From Pterobdella sp. o SKG-2022 (taxonomy: Eukaryota; Annelida; Clitellata; Hirudinida; Piscicolidae): DNA of 64,000 nt. Made by a program: the position numbers and the translations under genes. Positions 38,501 through 52,000 of this stretch are shown in pieces (the first letter of the stretch is position 1; every line of letters starts with the position of its first letter). The stretch spans positions 14,749,971 to 14,813,970 of the forward strand of contig OZ038321.1 of assembly GCA_964035795.1 (NCBI GenBank). Reading direction: 5' to 3'. The notes beneath the pieces were generated by a model. That model was not told where the DNA came from, ran no database searches, and worked only from the letters and a program-made list of their open reading frames with translations.

Positions 38501-41500
38501 GAGTTTATAACAGTTACATTTATCAGGTTAATAAAAAATTTTGGCTTGGCATTTAAATTAGGTAAATATGAATAAATTTGAGATGATATTGATGTTTTAT
38601 AACTCAATAAATTAATGTTTATTATATTTAAAATTATTTTTTTTAAATTCATTGTTTTCAAACTTCATGGTTTAATAAACCAATAGAAACGAGATATTGC
38701 TGGTGAAAATAAAATTTTTTCACTTATGATTCTATTAAAAATTACTTTCTTCCAGGTCTTCATAGACTGCAAGAAGGCCATTTCACTGCCATACCAGAGA
38801 TTGGTGAGATACTGTTGGCAGTTGGGATGCGTCACAAACTGAAGTGAGAAGGGAGTAACGTCGTCTAATTTCATAGAAGCATTTCCAAGTTTCAGCTTCA
38901 GTTGTACAAAAAATCAAGAACGATCGTCTACAGTAATTGCTCTTTGAAATGCATTTATAAAATGATTATCAAATCTAATTCAACTCTATTCACATTTAAC
39001 TAACAGATAGAAGCATTTTGAATGGATAGAATTATTATGCGTGCAATATGGGTGAAAGACCTCTGAATGAATGGCTTAAAATATCAAGGAATGAAAGGAG
39101 AAATAAAGAAATATATAGGCACAAAGCAATAAAAGAAAGTGCCAAAATATAAAAATTTTCTCTAGTTACTTGTGTTTTCAATTCAAAATTTTTGTTTTTC
39201 TCAATTTATTTGTCACAGCTTTGATCTAAATAGTAAACAGTAGACTCTTCAAAATGATGCCATTAATCATTTGTTTGAATGACTTTTCAACATTTAAGAA
39301 TCAAATTTAACAAAAAATAATTTATTCATTTAAAATAAGGTCTTTAAAAAGTTTCTCAAACCATATACTCATATCTTATAGTTATAAATTTTCCTCCCTT
39401 AATTTCATTATTATATTAACACCAGGCACTTGAGACGGAAACATGAAAATTGATTTCATAATATAAATGATTGACTCAAATTATCTCAACACACCAGCCT
39501 CTAATTTATCTATCAGTTTAAATTTTCCAAATTTAAAATCATTTTTATTTCATATAGTTTCTTCATTAGGAATCTAATGAAGTATGGTAAGGTTTCCTTC
39601 ATCGATAAGTTTAACTAAATTTTAAAAAAATTTTGTTTCTCATTTTTTTAATTGGAAGAAACTATATAAAATTTAATTTAAAGAAAAACATGGGATGTTT
39701 CTGAAAAACTAAGAAATTCATTTATATCATGCATCAAGCTAGCACATCACCTTTTTCTCGTCATATTTGAGAGCCATTTTGAGCCTAGAAAGTGGGTTCC
39801 TTGAAGCATCACTCAGAACTGCCTCCACCTGGTGCGATACAAAGCACGCTACATCTTGTATTGATAATGTGTAGTATATGTATTTGTAAATGGTTGGTTT
39901 TTTTTTTCTTTAATTCTTCTATGAATATCATCATCAAGTAACTGCCATTATTAGCAAAACAGCTTAAAAATCTTTTTCTATAGCAAATAATTCTCATTAA
40001 ATGTGAAATTTTTATTACCCAATCGAGATGTAAAAAGCCCCATGCATTTTTTTTAATTTTTTTGAGGTACTTATGAAGTTGTTAATTTCGTGAGCTGTGC
40101 ACTGTGCTAAATGTGCTCCCAATGTTTAAAAAAAACAGTAACAAAAACAACTCCATATAAGTTAATTTAATTTTATTCATTATTATAAACTTCAATAGCT
40201 CATTGCAGTGTCTTATACTACTAACTGGAATTGACCTATCATGACCCACTCAATCCTTGCGCAAGAATTTTCAGATGTAAAAACTCTTATCACTAGTTCT
40301 CATTACATTGCCTTAAGACAAAATAAGAAACCTCTTGAGTGCCTCTGCACAGATCCATTAGTTCACAAGCAAACACCATGCACTGGTCCACCAGTTGGAG
40401 GTACTCATTCTGTGGCATGCATGTTACATATTAATCTTATCATTTTGTCCATTTCATTTTTCAAATAGCTCCCAAAAAATTTACTCATCAACAAACACAC
40501 ACCACCTTGAATTCTTTTTCAACCATGGCCAACTTCTTCATTTCCTGCCTCAGTTCGAACGTGGCCATGATGGGGTCGAGACTGCTCAATGCCATGTAGC
40601 AGGGACTGGTCAGGGCTCTGTAGGTGTCCAACCTTGGGTGAGCAAGTGAATGCTTATGAATGTTATATTGGCTTATAATTGAAAAGGCTGATTCAAATGT
40701 ACATGTATCGAGTAATAATGATCATTTTTATAAGAGGGTACCTCATCTTAGACCGCCTCAGAGAGTCACTTTCTCTCTCGCACACACAATCTTCGCAAGC
40801 ACATGATACCTGGGTCATTTTGTACATCTTTATTTATTTTCACGCCAGCTTTTATTTTTTGTATATAAAAAGTCTTTTTATATAATATAACTATGTTACG
40901 CATATTTTTAATGAAATAATATTCTAATTTTTCCATGATTCAGGATTTTCCCCTTAATTTCTAACATAAAATATGTATAGCTCATAATTTATATCATCAT
41001 CATCATCATCCTAATCATCTTCATTTTATTTAACCCAATGTGGTTTGTCAATCAAGTGGTTTTTAGAAAGGAATATTTGTATGATTTCATGGTTGTTGCT
41101 CTGGGCAGCTAAGATCTGAGGAGTGGTGCCGTGCTGGAGGGAGTCCGTCCACCATGCGTTCTAAGGTGTTTGAGGTAGGACGTTAAATATAAATAAATCA
41201 ATTAAGAAACGTGTTAATTATCCTATGAATGAAATACCTGTAATCTTTTCAAACCATATAAAGCTACGAAGTTACTGATATTGTAGTTTTTAAGTGTATT
41301 TCCTTCACAGATATCGGAGATATTGACATATGATGAACTAAATCATAATGAATATGTAGCCAGTAGTTCTATATATTCCAATATATTCTAATTTTTTATA
41401 TTAATCTTTATGTCTTCCAAATGATACACGCAATATCTACTAAAGATGTATTAAAAGAAGAGTTGAATTCATGGAGTTCAGTTATGCACTCTCTGTTGGT

Positions 41501-43328
41501 GAGTATCGTGCGTCTTGTGTGTTTGTACAGCAAATATTCATACATTTCATTCAAATCTATAAAATTTAGATGTCATTAAGATTAGAAAATGTACTCAAGC
41601 AAAAATCAACTTTAGGGTTTTTATATTGATCCTGTATGCTATGTTTCCATGTTTCAAGTGCATAAGAAACTTTCGATTGAAAACTCAAATCACGTCTTTT
41701 AATGAAAATTGAAAAAATAATCTACATCAAATTTTTTGGTTTGATAATTTAGTATCTTTAAAAAATTTAAATTTGAATAAAAAGAATTTTTTAACATTAA
41801 AACTATCAAAAAACACTTAAAAAGACGGCACAAACCAAAACTAACAGTAACATTAGCATAATAAAAGATACTTCATATTACTAACAAACTACATAGTAAT
41901 GAAAAGTTTACTTTATCTCTCAAAGCCAGAGCACAAGCTGGGTGCTCCATCATTGTCTTCACCATTTTAACACTACCCTTGTCTATGGCGTGCAATAATG
42001 CTTGTTGTATGCTGATGTTACTGAAGGGATGGTGGTGGTGGTTGGTGGGGGTTGTGGTGGTCATTGATGGTTCAAGTAGAATAGGTGAATGTATATGATA
42101 GTTTTAGAAGTTATTGTGGTATGTTTTATATCAGAAGTACAAATCTGTGAATTCATTTGTGTTGAAATTTTCCATCAAATATAATATAAATAAAAAGTAT
42201 AATGTAAAGTTGTATTTAAATGGAGCTTGTCAGTGTAGTTCAAAGCATTTGCTAAAAATTTAATGTAACGCAAACATACTGGAAACAGGTGTTAATTTTT
42301 GCAAAACACAAGATCGAAATCGATAACTTTAGTCTAACGCTTTATTAACTGGGCTATACGGACCAACAATGTTAAGCAATGGAGCCCCTAAAAAAATTGC
42401 CTTTCAGAATCATCCTGTGTTTTTTTTAATAATTCGAATTTCATGTAGTTCCTTCAAATGCTAGAAAACAGATTTTTTTGAAAAACTCAACTGAAATTTT
42501 TGAAAAGTAAAACTTCATCATGAATAAATGAAACTAATGAATTGTTATATTAGCTAATGGATCGTGATGAGGTTTTGCTTGTCGAAAGTTTCAATTGATT
42601 TTTTTGAATAAACGTGCTTTTTAAAACAATTTCCCTCTAGAATTTGAATTTTTAATCCCGATAACGTCATTATGAAATTTTTAATACTTTTGGAAAGTTT
42701 AATGTCGAAGTTTGAAGTTTTTTTTGTGAATTTTTGGATCTAGTTTTTGCTGAAACCAAATGCCACTCGTGTCAAAAGCTCTGGGTTCAATGAATTTCAT
42801 GAAAAATGTTGACGTCATACAAAAATTTTGAAGCTAAAACACATCGTCTTTTTAATCAGACTAAAAATGAAGCTATTTATCTTAATTTAATTTCAGCCCT
42901 TGGCTCTTTTCAAATAACGTTTCAATACTTTGCGCATACTCATCTGCGCAGATTTGAACATTAGAAGCACAAAAAGGCACTTACTTGACCACAGACATAA
43001 GAAGTTCCGCAGACTCGGCATGCTCCTTGTCCACAGCCAAGTGCAAGGCTCCTCTCCCCATGTAATCCACGCAGTCGTAGTTGAAACATCTCTCTTTTTT
43101 ATACATACTCTTAAATGTTTTTCTACTTTTTTTTATATTCCCATCGTTATTTGCGATATCGTTGTTTTCTTTTTTATTATCTTTATCTTCATCGCTGACA
43201 GTATCATCATCATATTCTTCATCTTCATTATCTTCATCTTCACTCACTTCTCCATCTACAATTTGTGACAAGATACTGAGGTCGTTGTTCAGAGCTGCTT
43301 GTAAATATCGCTTCTCTTCTTCCTTTGT
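29517..43328 (-). CDS. TRPC-type cation channel (5' exon not found)
   Basis: Receptor-operated plasma-membrane Ca2+/cation channel. Exons: 43328-42985, 42020-41912, 41160-41035, 40809-40742, 40632-40506, 40409-40332, 39828-39751, 38838-38746, 38244-37413 (or 37431), 37166-37141, 36840-36673, 34746-34614, 34392-34325, 33544-33423, 32926-32398, 32086-31696, 31627-31497, 31429-~31106, ~30972-30912, 30532-30453, 30292-29804, 29657-29517. The N-terminus has TRPC ankyrin repeats (EEEKRYLQAAL, GRGALHLAVD), a CACEDC metal-site-like motif, KFVTHPNCQQYLTNLWYG, S1-S6 (ADDPEIVSDMLF; LSLFWAMFGL pore; VVIIVLLNILIALM S6), the TRP-box motif VEWKFAR, and a C-terminal helix EVRIRKDLIRDDIKH. About 1500 residues, far longer than vertebrate TRPCs (about 800-980), owing to insertions between S1 and S2 and between pore and S6 and a Gln/Asn/Lys-rich tail. 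The first coding exon and the junction 31106/30972 are uncertain. Confidence 0.94.
30808..30882 (-). repeat. tRNA-derived SINE-like sequence
   Basis: The minus strand reads a Pol III A box (TAGTTCAGCTGGTAGAGC) and, about 35 nt later, a B box (GGTTCGATCC, one base short). The acceptor ends do not pair, so it is not a working tRNA. It lies in the TRPC intron between 30912 and 30532. Confidence 0.65.
32398..32926 (-). other. TRPC pore-S6 exon with extra Thr/Ser/Asn-rich segment
   Basis: This exon starts in the pore helix (GRTLLSLFWAMFGLVDVESI) and ends in S6 (LYHVVVIIVLLNILIALMSH). Between them lie about 105 residues rich in Thr, Ser, Asn and Tyr where TRPCs usually have about 15-20. It is uninterrupted and in frame, and would face outside the cell. 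Confidence 0.9.
37413..38244 (-). other. TRPC S1 exon with a long basic S1-S2 insert
   Basis: S1 (AISFFFFILLITTATFYN) is followed by about 230 residues dominated by Lys, Asn, Arg and Glu before the S2 piece in the next exon (FLLTECKQ). The frame stays open for 832 nt in AT-rich DNA, which supports its being coding. The 3' edge is either a GT donor at 37413 or a GC donor at 37431. Confidence 0.75.
42300..42366 (-). repeat. tRNA-derived SINE-like sequence, diverged
   Basis: The minus strand has CCGTATAGCCCAGTTAATAA followed by ATTTCGATCTTGTG, aligning with the copy at 30808-30882 across both boxes. It is in a TRPC intron and more diverged. Confidence 0.5.
42550..42600 (+). repeat. Hairpin repeat copy (GATGAGG...CTTGTCGAAAG)
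   Basis: Aligns base for base with the hairpin in the Penelope-like element's terminal repeats, differing mainly by A-to-G changes, with similar flanks (CTAATGG.. versus CTAATGA..). It lies in a TRPC intron. Confidence 0.55.
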
Positions 43329-46300
43329 CTGTGTGAGTGTTTTTGTTTAAATGTTTGTGTTCGCTTGATTGTTTATGTAAGTCTGTCTGTGCGTTTGAGG
43401 ATTTATCAAAAAACTCTTATATTTTCTGATTAAATTTTTATATTTGTGCGGTTACGTTTTCAAACAAGTTCTGTATTATAAGTGTATATTTTTTTTATAA
43501 AAATTTTTATTTCACATACTTTTGCTTTTTTCAAATCTGCATTTTAAATATTTGAATTTATTTTTCAAATTTCAACTCCATCCATTGTCTTTGAACATTT
43601 ATTCGCAATATAAATTCTTTATTCCTCTGCAGATAATGTTTCCAATTCTGTTAAAAATTATAAAAAAATGGTGCAAGTTTTTTAAAATTTTTGTCTCATA
43701 TATTTGATTTATTGAAATAATTTTCAATTTTCTATCGTAAACAACAATAAAAGCTTTTTTTCCAATGAGTGTGCCATAAGATTTTGTCATTGAAACAATG
43801 TGAGAAATTTATTTTTTTTCAATAGTTCCGAGAACATCACAAGTATTCCTTGTCGGTATGTTTTATCGCAAGACCCTATCTTAGTAACGCATTGATGAGA
43901 TTATACTAGGACATATAAGAGTCATTCTTGAATTTTTTTCTGTTGATTCATTTTTAAACTAAGTTCATTTTTTATTTCGCAGGTTTTTTTATGTTTCATA
44001 TTTTTAGGGATAAATTATTCGATGGAGAAGAAAAATAATTGGAAAAATTAAAAATAATGGCGTAATGTTCATGCAATTTTTCAACTAATATATATAAATT
44101 TTTCAAATATTTCTTTTTTTTAATATTGACTTAAAATTTCATATGTTCGAACATATTAAAAATACAGATTTTTTAAAATAAATATATCAAATTTCTTGAA
44201 TTCAATTAAATAAATAGAATTTTTTATTTAGATTGCTCCAACGATAAACTTGTTATAGGTACCTTCCCACCATCGTAATTACAACAATGCAAAAACACCA
44301 CTTCTTCATCATCGTAATAAACTTCTCCTACAGCACTTTCAAACAATCTTGTCTCAAGTAACAACCAAAATCATCAACTTGACCTTTTCTGAATGGAATT
44401 TTTATTTGAAAACTGACCAAATAAATTAATTCAAGCAATCAAACAGCCATGTTTAACCTCTCAGACCGTCTGTTCACGAAGAACTCCATCGAAGAATCTT
44501 GAACCGATCGCAACTCTCAACAGACTTGTTTTCTTTCGAAACGAATTTTTATTTCTCTATCAATGACTCACTCGTGCGAAAAAGTTTTGCTTCACACAAC
44601 CGAAAAAATAAAAATGCACAAAAAAGCTAATAAACTTTATTGATGCCTCTAAGCCATTTCTTGCTCATCTTACCACAATACTAATCATTTCAAATCACTA
44701 ATTTCAGAAAATTTTTTTTCCCGAACTACCAGTCGTTGTTTCGCAAGGTTTTAGGCCTGCTTCCTCCATTTCCTCATTCACACCTAGCCAACACCATTCA
44801 AAAAGAAAATATCGGATTTCATACGCTGAAAATTCATCATAGCTTGTGAGTTTTTACATAAACAAGGCACACTTAGTCATCAAAACTCTCTCTGAACTTT
44901 TTACCTAATTACACACTGGGCTTTCTGATATGCTTCTCAAAATTATCATTGAAAACGATCATTGTTTTCTTGGCATAAGTTTGACATATCTGGCTACAAC
45001 ATGGATACAACCACTGAATTCGAAATTCTGAGTCTATTATTTTATACAATTTCAATTGATTATTTAATCAAAAAAAGGAAAAATTTTAAGACTTGAATTT
45101 TTTTATGGAAATAATTTATTCAAAATCCACAAGTTTGAGACTAATAATGCTGTCACTCCAGCAAGCAAATTAGGAGTTTAATTTTGAAATTATTTAAATA
45201 AATGTGATATTTGTTAATAAATTTTTTTTACGTATAAAACATAATTATTTGAGATTAAAGCTTTAATGTGAACTTAATTTTGCAAAATAAATTAATGCAT
45301 ATTTTTCAAAATAATTTTTTTAAACCTCTAAAGCTACCTGGTAGTGATTTATTTTTATACTTTTAAAGTTCAAAATTTGCATGTGTAAAAATTAAAATTG
45401 ATTCATAGCTTGAAATATTTCCTTCCATAATCTAGAACAAACTCAATGTCATGCTCAAAATATTTTCACTGAAAATTGCTTATAAGATTAGACTTTTAAA
45501 AAATTTACTAAAAAAAGACCAAAATTGAAATACAAATGAAATCAAAAACGTACTAATTGCTCTCCAAAAAGGTTCATTTTTCTCTCAAAAACTCCACAAA
45601 ACCTCATTAACAGTAATCAAAAGCGTTTGTAACTTGCATTAGCTCCATTAAAACCACACCAATCTCAACTTGATCAGACCTCTCTATATAAGTACTGTGC
45701 TCTCTTGCATTCTCTATTTTAGGTTTCTATTTAAAGAAAACATTTTCATATTAGATTCATACATTTGTGCAAAAAGTCGAATAAAAAGTATTTAATTTTG
45801 TATATAATTACTAATATTCAATTATTATAACTATTGAATAACTTACATAGCGTTTTTTTTATTTTATTTTAATATTAGTATAGTACTCCATAAAAGTTTA
45901 TTTCATAATTAATTATGCATTATAAAACCCAACTAACAATCCCTAAATCCTTCTTGAGCCTTTCATGACGCACCCATAATTGCAGAAGCATTTAAATTCA
46001 AAAATGAATTTAAAACTCTCAAAACCTTTCACAGTTTTTATTTCATTTAAAAAAAATCGAAGTTGTATTTAAAGCTTCTTTTAGCTAATATTGACTTGTA
46101 GGTGAAACTTCCAATTTGGAACGAAGTGATAAGAAATAATGATTTTCTCTCAAACCTGATAGACAATTAAAAATTACTGAACACTGAATATTGTTTGATA
46201 AAAAATCAAAGCTTTTCGTCAAAAGAAATGAAATGAAACACAAATGATAAGTTCAAAATCGTCTTGAAAACCTCAAAAAGATCGAAAATAATCCATTTGA

Positions 46301-49068
46301 TGTCTCAAAAAACAACTCCTCTTATTGTTTTTCTATATATATATATATATATCGTTTATCTAATTATGTATTCTATAAAGTTCTTTATGTATTTTTCAAA
46401 AAAATCTCTACTGTATCTTTGTATAATATAGACAGATATTACCCAGCAAAACGTACAAACAGGCCTTTCAAAGACATTGTATTAACGACTGTGCTCCTTA
46501 CAACAGATGCCACTAATTGAACGTCAACATCATAAACACACATCTCAACACATGCCATAAAGCTGTTGTAATATTCTTAAGATAATGGGGCAAAGTTTAT
46601 GTTTTTGATTCTTCTTTTGAAAGTGTTTTGGCAAATGAATTGCTGCTTGTTGTTATTTTTTGTTTTCAACTTAATGTATTATTTTATCAGTTTTGGTGAC
46701 AAATATATTAGCGTGAATGCCTCAAAAATTAATACATAAAAGGGAACAGCATAGAAAAAAAAGAAATTTACAAAAAAGAAGAGTGAAAGTTGACTAAAGT
46801 GATATTTTTGATTAAATAAAAACTATATTCAACAGAAATATATGTTATATTAATTCCTCCAAAAGTTATTCTGTCGATTTATGAGAGTTTTTATAAGTAT
46901 ATTTAAGCAACGAAAATAGCTATAGTTTTCGATAAGTTTAGCCTTATCAAAAACCGTTGGCACAAATCGACGTAAAAATTGTTATAAAAATTATTACTTA
47001 AAAAATTTAAATTCTATATCAAATGTTTTAGCCATGTTTTGTTCTGCAGGAGCTTGTAGCTTTTCCAAATCCCAGCATTAAATTGTTCACCAACGAATGT
47101 CACTATAGTTACAAATTCAAGCAACATGGATGCTTAAGTGTGAAACATAGTTACAATAAAAAAAGACGATTACGACAACGATGAGAGAGAAAAACGATGA
47201 ATGCTATTATAAAGTATTTGAATTAGCACTTGTTATTAAAATAAATTGTGATGGAAATTTAAATTGTATCAACAATAAAAAGTTTCTTCATTCGGGTATA
47301 CTGCGAGGCATGGTGATTAGCCCACCGAGATTAAGAAAGAGAAAATCAAGAGACCTTTTTCAAATGCTGCATAAGTGTGAAAATTTACACAATACCTCAC
47401 TAAGAATACATTCAGAGGTCTAGAGATTGGTAGTATCTACTTTTATATGGATTTGAATGATGAGATACTATAAAAAGCTAAACTACTTGGTTGTTATCCC
47501 GAGATAAGTCAAGAAATAAGTTGTTTTGGTATAGCAACATATTCATTGAAATCAATTGCTTTTTGTGCAATTAACAATTAGATAAAAACGCTCAATCTGG
47601 GTCGATCGTAAGATGAAACTCTTTTTAGTTGCAATATTTGAAAAACGTCATTTCTAGCCAAATTATTAATCAAAACTGTTTTTTCTGGATCATTAAAATA
47701 GCTTTAATCGTTTATTTTTTAAAACTATTATTTTTATTTTTTCAAAAAAAAATTTCAAAACGTGACTTGGCATCTGCTTTTTTTGTCGAAATAATCCTAC
47801 TATAGAAAGTATTTTGCGGTTTAAACTTTAATCACGCACTGAGGTACATAGAAATTTGTCTACATTTGATTTCTGTCTTTGAAAAAACAGGCCACAGTAT
47901 TTTTTGGTCTTATATGGCACGCAAGAATAATTTTAAATTTCGATTGTAAAAATTCAAAAGTTTTGAAAAAATGTTTAAACCAATACAAAATAAGGATAAA
48001 ATTCACAAGTTGACAACCGCTAACTCATGAGTCAAAGGATACAAGCAAATAGATATCATTACGAGATTCACAGTTCAATTTACATTGAGTGATGCAATAA
48101 TGAAGTAATTGAAACAGCAGAAAAATGATTTAATATCATAATAAATTGATGACTATATTTAACTCAAATAAAAACGAAATCAAAAAATGTCATGAGTTTT
48201 AATGAAATGTAAAACAAATAAAAATGCAGTGTTCAAAACGTTCAACTGTAAATTTAAGAAGGTTAAAAGCCCTGGTTTCCATTAAAACATGATGAAAAAT
48301 ATTAGTTATAAAAAATATATGTACATTTAATCATCTTAGAACCATTTGAACTGATTAAAAACTGGTGGTTTAACAAAGTTTTACTCAAATGATGGTAAAT
48401 AACAAACTCCAGTAAGCAATAACATAAGCTATCTAAGACCTGCATCATCACTCAAGGTCTTCAAAACTGGTAAGATTGTAGCACACTCACTGTCATTTCT
48501 CTAATAACAGATGGCAAATAATAAGTTATGAAATATGAAAGAAATAGATGCAGGTAAAATTTTGTAAGTTTAAAAGTTCAAAAAACCGTATAAACGAATA
48601 AAAAACCAAAAATCTAAAGGGTTTACCATTTGGAGATCAGACTGAAAAGCAAAACAATAATATTAAATTATAATATAAAGCATTATAAGGTATAATTATC
48701 ATTGAATGTATAATGAACTAAAAGTAATACCTATGCCAGTGTCACTCTGATTACAACGATGGAATGGCATCCACACAAAAGTAACAATTGATTCTATATT
48801 GTGTGTATAAATCAGCAAAATATATAACGAAAAGATTCTGAATACATTGTGAGAATAACATAATGCATTCTTTCTATAATATTTGTCACTTTACGAATTA
48901 TAATGTAGAAAACACAATTGAAATACAGTAAACAATGGAACTTGACTCAACCAATATATGAAACTACAAATACAAAATAGAAAAAAAACAATCACAATCC
49001 ATAGCTACAAGTTGATGTTTATATTATCAAATTACTAAACAGCACTAAAAACATGCAGGTTAAGAGCT
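43329..49068. other. Gene-poor interval upstream of TRPC
   Basis: Contains the undiscovered TRPC first exon or promoter. A minus-strand piece at about 44730-44770 (MEEAGLKPCETTTG before a GT) was considered, but its phase does not fit. Other contents are a TA dinucleotide run near 46337-46353 and a copy of the Penelope hairpin repeat at 46900-46960 (-). An 80-codon plus frame at 47181-47423 has no recognisable homology. Confidence 0.5.
46900..46960 (-). repeat. Hairpin repeat copy (GATAAG...CTTATCGAAAA)
   Basis: The minus strand contains TTGATAAGGCTAAACTTATC followed by GAAAAC, matching the element's terminal-repeat hairpin; no coding part of the element adjoins it. Confidence 0.6.
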
Positions 49069-52000
49069 TCAAAGATAGATTGAGGTTGATTCAGTACGTG
49101 AAGTAGTATCAACAGAAGCACTAGTATTTGTTGTATTACTATTATTACTAGTGTCAGTATTATCAATAGAGATTGTGTTATTTTGATCGATAGAAGAATT
49201 TTTAACACTAGTGTTTGAATGACTAAAAGTTTTATCATTAAGATGATTGTAATTGTTGAAGTAAAAACCCTGCTGTTGAGCTAATTGGAGGGAAGCAAGC
49301 ATTTGGTGTTGTTTGGAGGTGTATTGATGGGCCCACATTTGAGGGAACATTCCCGAGAACATGCCCATATGTAGGGGCATGAAACTCCCAGACAGGTGAG
49401 AATTGTGTGCCTCGAAAGGCTTGTTGTATGAGCCTTGCTGACTACTTGTGGTGTATGCAAAGTTGTTTGCCACTTTTCTGTGACTGTTTTTGCCTGATAA
49501 CTTGTTCTTGGTCCGCAACTTCACCAAGTCTCTCGATTTCAACCCTGTTTCCTTCAGATATTGCTTCAATTCAGTGTCGTATCTCACCTGCATTGTTATA
49601 ATGTATTATTATATAACTCATTCTGTGATTTGAAAGTATTGACACCATTATTTGCATAGTGATGCCCTTCTAAAAATTATTTTCAGACGCTGTGTGTGAT
49701 TCAAAAACGACAACATGAACACGACTTTGTCTTCAAAAGAAAAGTTCGGAAAAGAGAAAAGATAATAATTGACGCAACCGATATCACTCCATCTTATCTA
49801 ACCAAACTATTCCTAAAGCCACCCATATACCACAATGAAAAATAAACCATAATCAAACACGGTCTTTTACTCTTCCTCCACGAAACTGATGTTTCTACAT
49901 GAACTATCCTAGATTAGATACCGTTCTTTTATTTTTATGGTGGCGCTATTTATCGGATAAAAAACCTGTATGCCGGCTTTGCGGTGAAAAAACCATTATT
50001 AATTATTAATCCAATTAGATTATATTTCTGAACATGTTCCAGTAAATAGGATTGACAGCAGTAGGCCTAGATTATTGATACTAAAATAGAGTGATGTATA
50101 AAAAAGACAATTTTATTTTGGAAAAATTTTTACAGACTGCCAGCCCAAACAAATGTCCAACTTAAAATTATCGAATTTATGATCCGTCGTTTCCACACTT
50201 GGGTAGTTTGCCTTGCCGTTGTCAACAAAAAAAAAGATCATCCGCCAAGCCAAATGACAACGATACCAGGATATCAGTTTGTCGATACCTGTTACTGAAG
50301 TCTTCTGTTATCCAGGTTATAACATAAAAGCAGCCTCAACTTAGAAATGCTATCTTTGGTGCAGTTTAGCGTCATGCCCAGAACCACTTGAAATGAAACC
50401 ATCAAAACACCCAAGACTCAAGTGACCCACCATAGTGGTAGACTAGGTAACTCTATAGGTGAAAACGAGCCAATTCAAAAATTAATGCCACTGAATAAAA
50501 TTCTCAAATGTAAATAAAGATAACAATAAAACAACTACAACAGACCTTATCCAGTGTAAAATCATCATTGTGCCTCTGCTTCTGCTCAGAACTCAACTCC
50601 CTCCACATACTCCCAATAGTGGCACCAATCTCACACACAGATAAGCCTGGATTGTTCAGTTTCACCTCTTGCCACATCTGGTTTTTGGTGTTTTTAGTAT
50701 ATATAATAAAAATAAATTTTTATTTTTTTTTATTTATAATTTTAATTCTTTAAAATTTTTATTTAAATGATGATAGTTTTGAAGAACGAACAAACTGACA
50801 CATTTGCTGAATCTCATGTAAGGAGTGAGGGGTCGTTTGGGAGGTGGAGGGACATCGGGTTTTGGAGTCATTACTGAGTTTTTGGCGTTATTCAGTTGGT
50901 AAAAGTTGTAATAATTTTGCATTTGCTCTAAATTAAACTTATTTTGAGCTGCCTTGTTGAAAAATTCTTCAAACTTAGAATTACTCTTGTTAAAATCAGC
51001 AAATGTTTGCTGTAAAAGATGAGTATTCATATTTTGTTTGTACTTATCAAGTTTATTATCATTATTACAGTTATTATTTACAGCACATTTATCATTGCTA
51101 GCAGACTTGCTGGTCTGAAGGTTTAGAGGGACTTCATTAGCACTACTATCACTTGATAAATCTTCCTCATGAGTATCCTTCATAAGATTCTGCTGTAGCA
51201 TCAGTTGGTAAGCAGGTGTCATCATGAAAGGTAAGTAGCTGCCAGGTGACATCATCATCTGCTGATGTTGCATGTATTGAGCAGCTGCTGCAGCATAACT
51301 GCTGTAACTTTGTTGCTCAATTGGTTCTGGTGTGTTATTTGATAATTGGCTTTCAATCCGTTTTTTTGAATGAGGTTTTTTGAGTGAATTATTACTAGAG
51401 TCATAAATATGTTTTTGGGTTTTATCCCTATCATTGTCAGTTTCATCATTGTTTTTAACTAAATTTTGAACTTGATTATCAGTTTTGTGGCTATTGTTGA
51501 ATTTTTCTTTCACTTCACTATCTTCTATATCTCTGTTTTCATTAAATTCATTGGAAACTTCATTGTGGTTTTTATCTTCATCTTTTTTTTGATATAAATT
51601 AGAGCTTTCATTTTCATTATTCAAAACTTTACCAGGTGCTTTGAAAATGTTACTGCCTCCATATTCAGCATTTAGACTTGTTGTACAAGAATCATTATTA
51701 TCTTGGAGAAAAGGTGAAGTGACAAAACTTGAATAAGGTTTTGTTCCATTATAAAAACCATTTGAATCTTCTACATTATTTTCTATTTCATAGTGATTAC
51801 CATTATTGTATTGAGAATAACTGCTTATATTGGAAATTTTATTCGAACTGATATTTTGATTGTCATTCAGATAAGAATATTTTTCTTTTTTCTGATTAAA
51901 TTTATTATTTTTGTACAAATAGTTTGACTCTTTAGATTTCTCACTAGATGTTTTATTATTTATACCATATGAAAAAGAATTTTTAATGATGGAACTGTTA

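Noticed and set aside
43081..43350. Plus-strand Ser/Leu/Phe-rich frame
   Set aside because: It is the complement of the acidic segment in the TRPC ankyrin exon.
44725..44775. Possible TRPC first exon (MEEAGLKPCETTTG, minus strand)
   Set aside because: Its donor phase does not fit the ankyrin exon acceptor at 43328, and no homology supports it.
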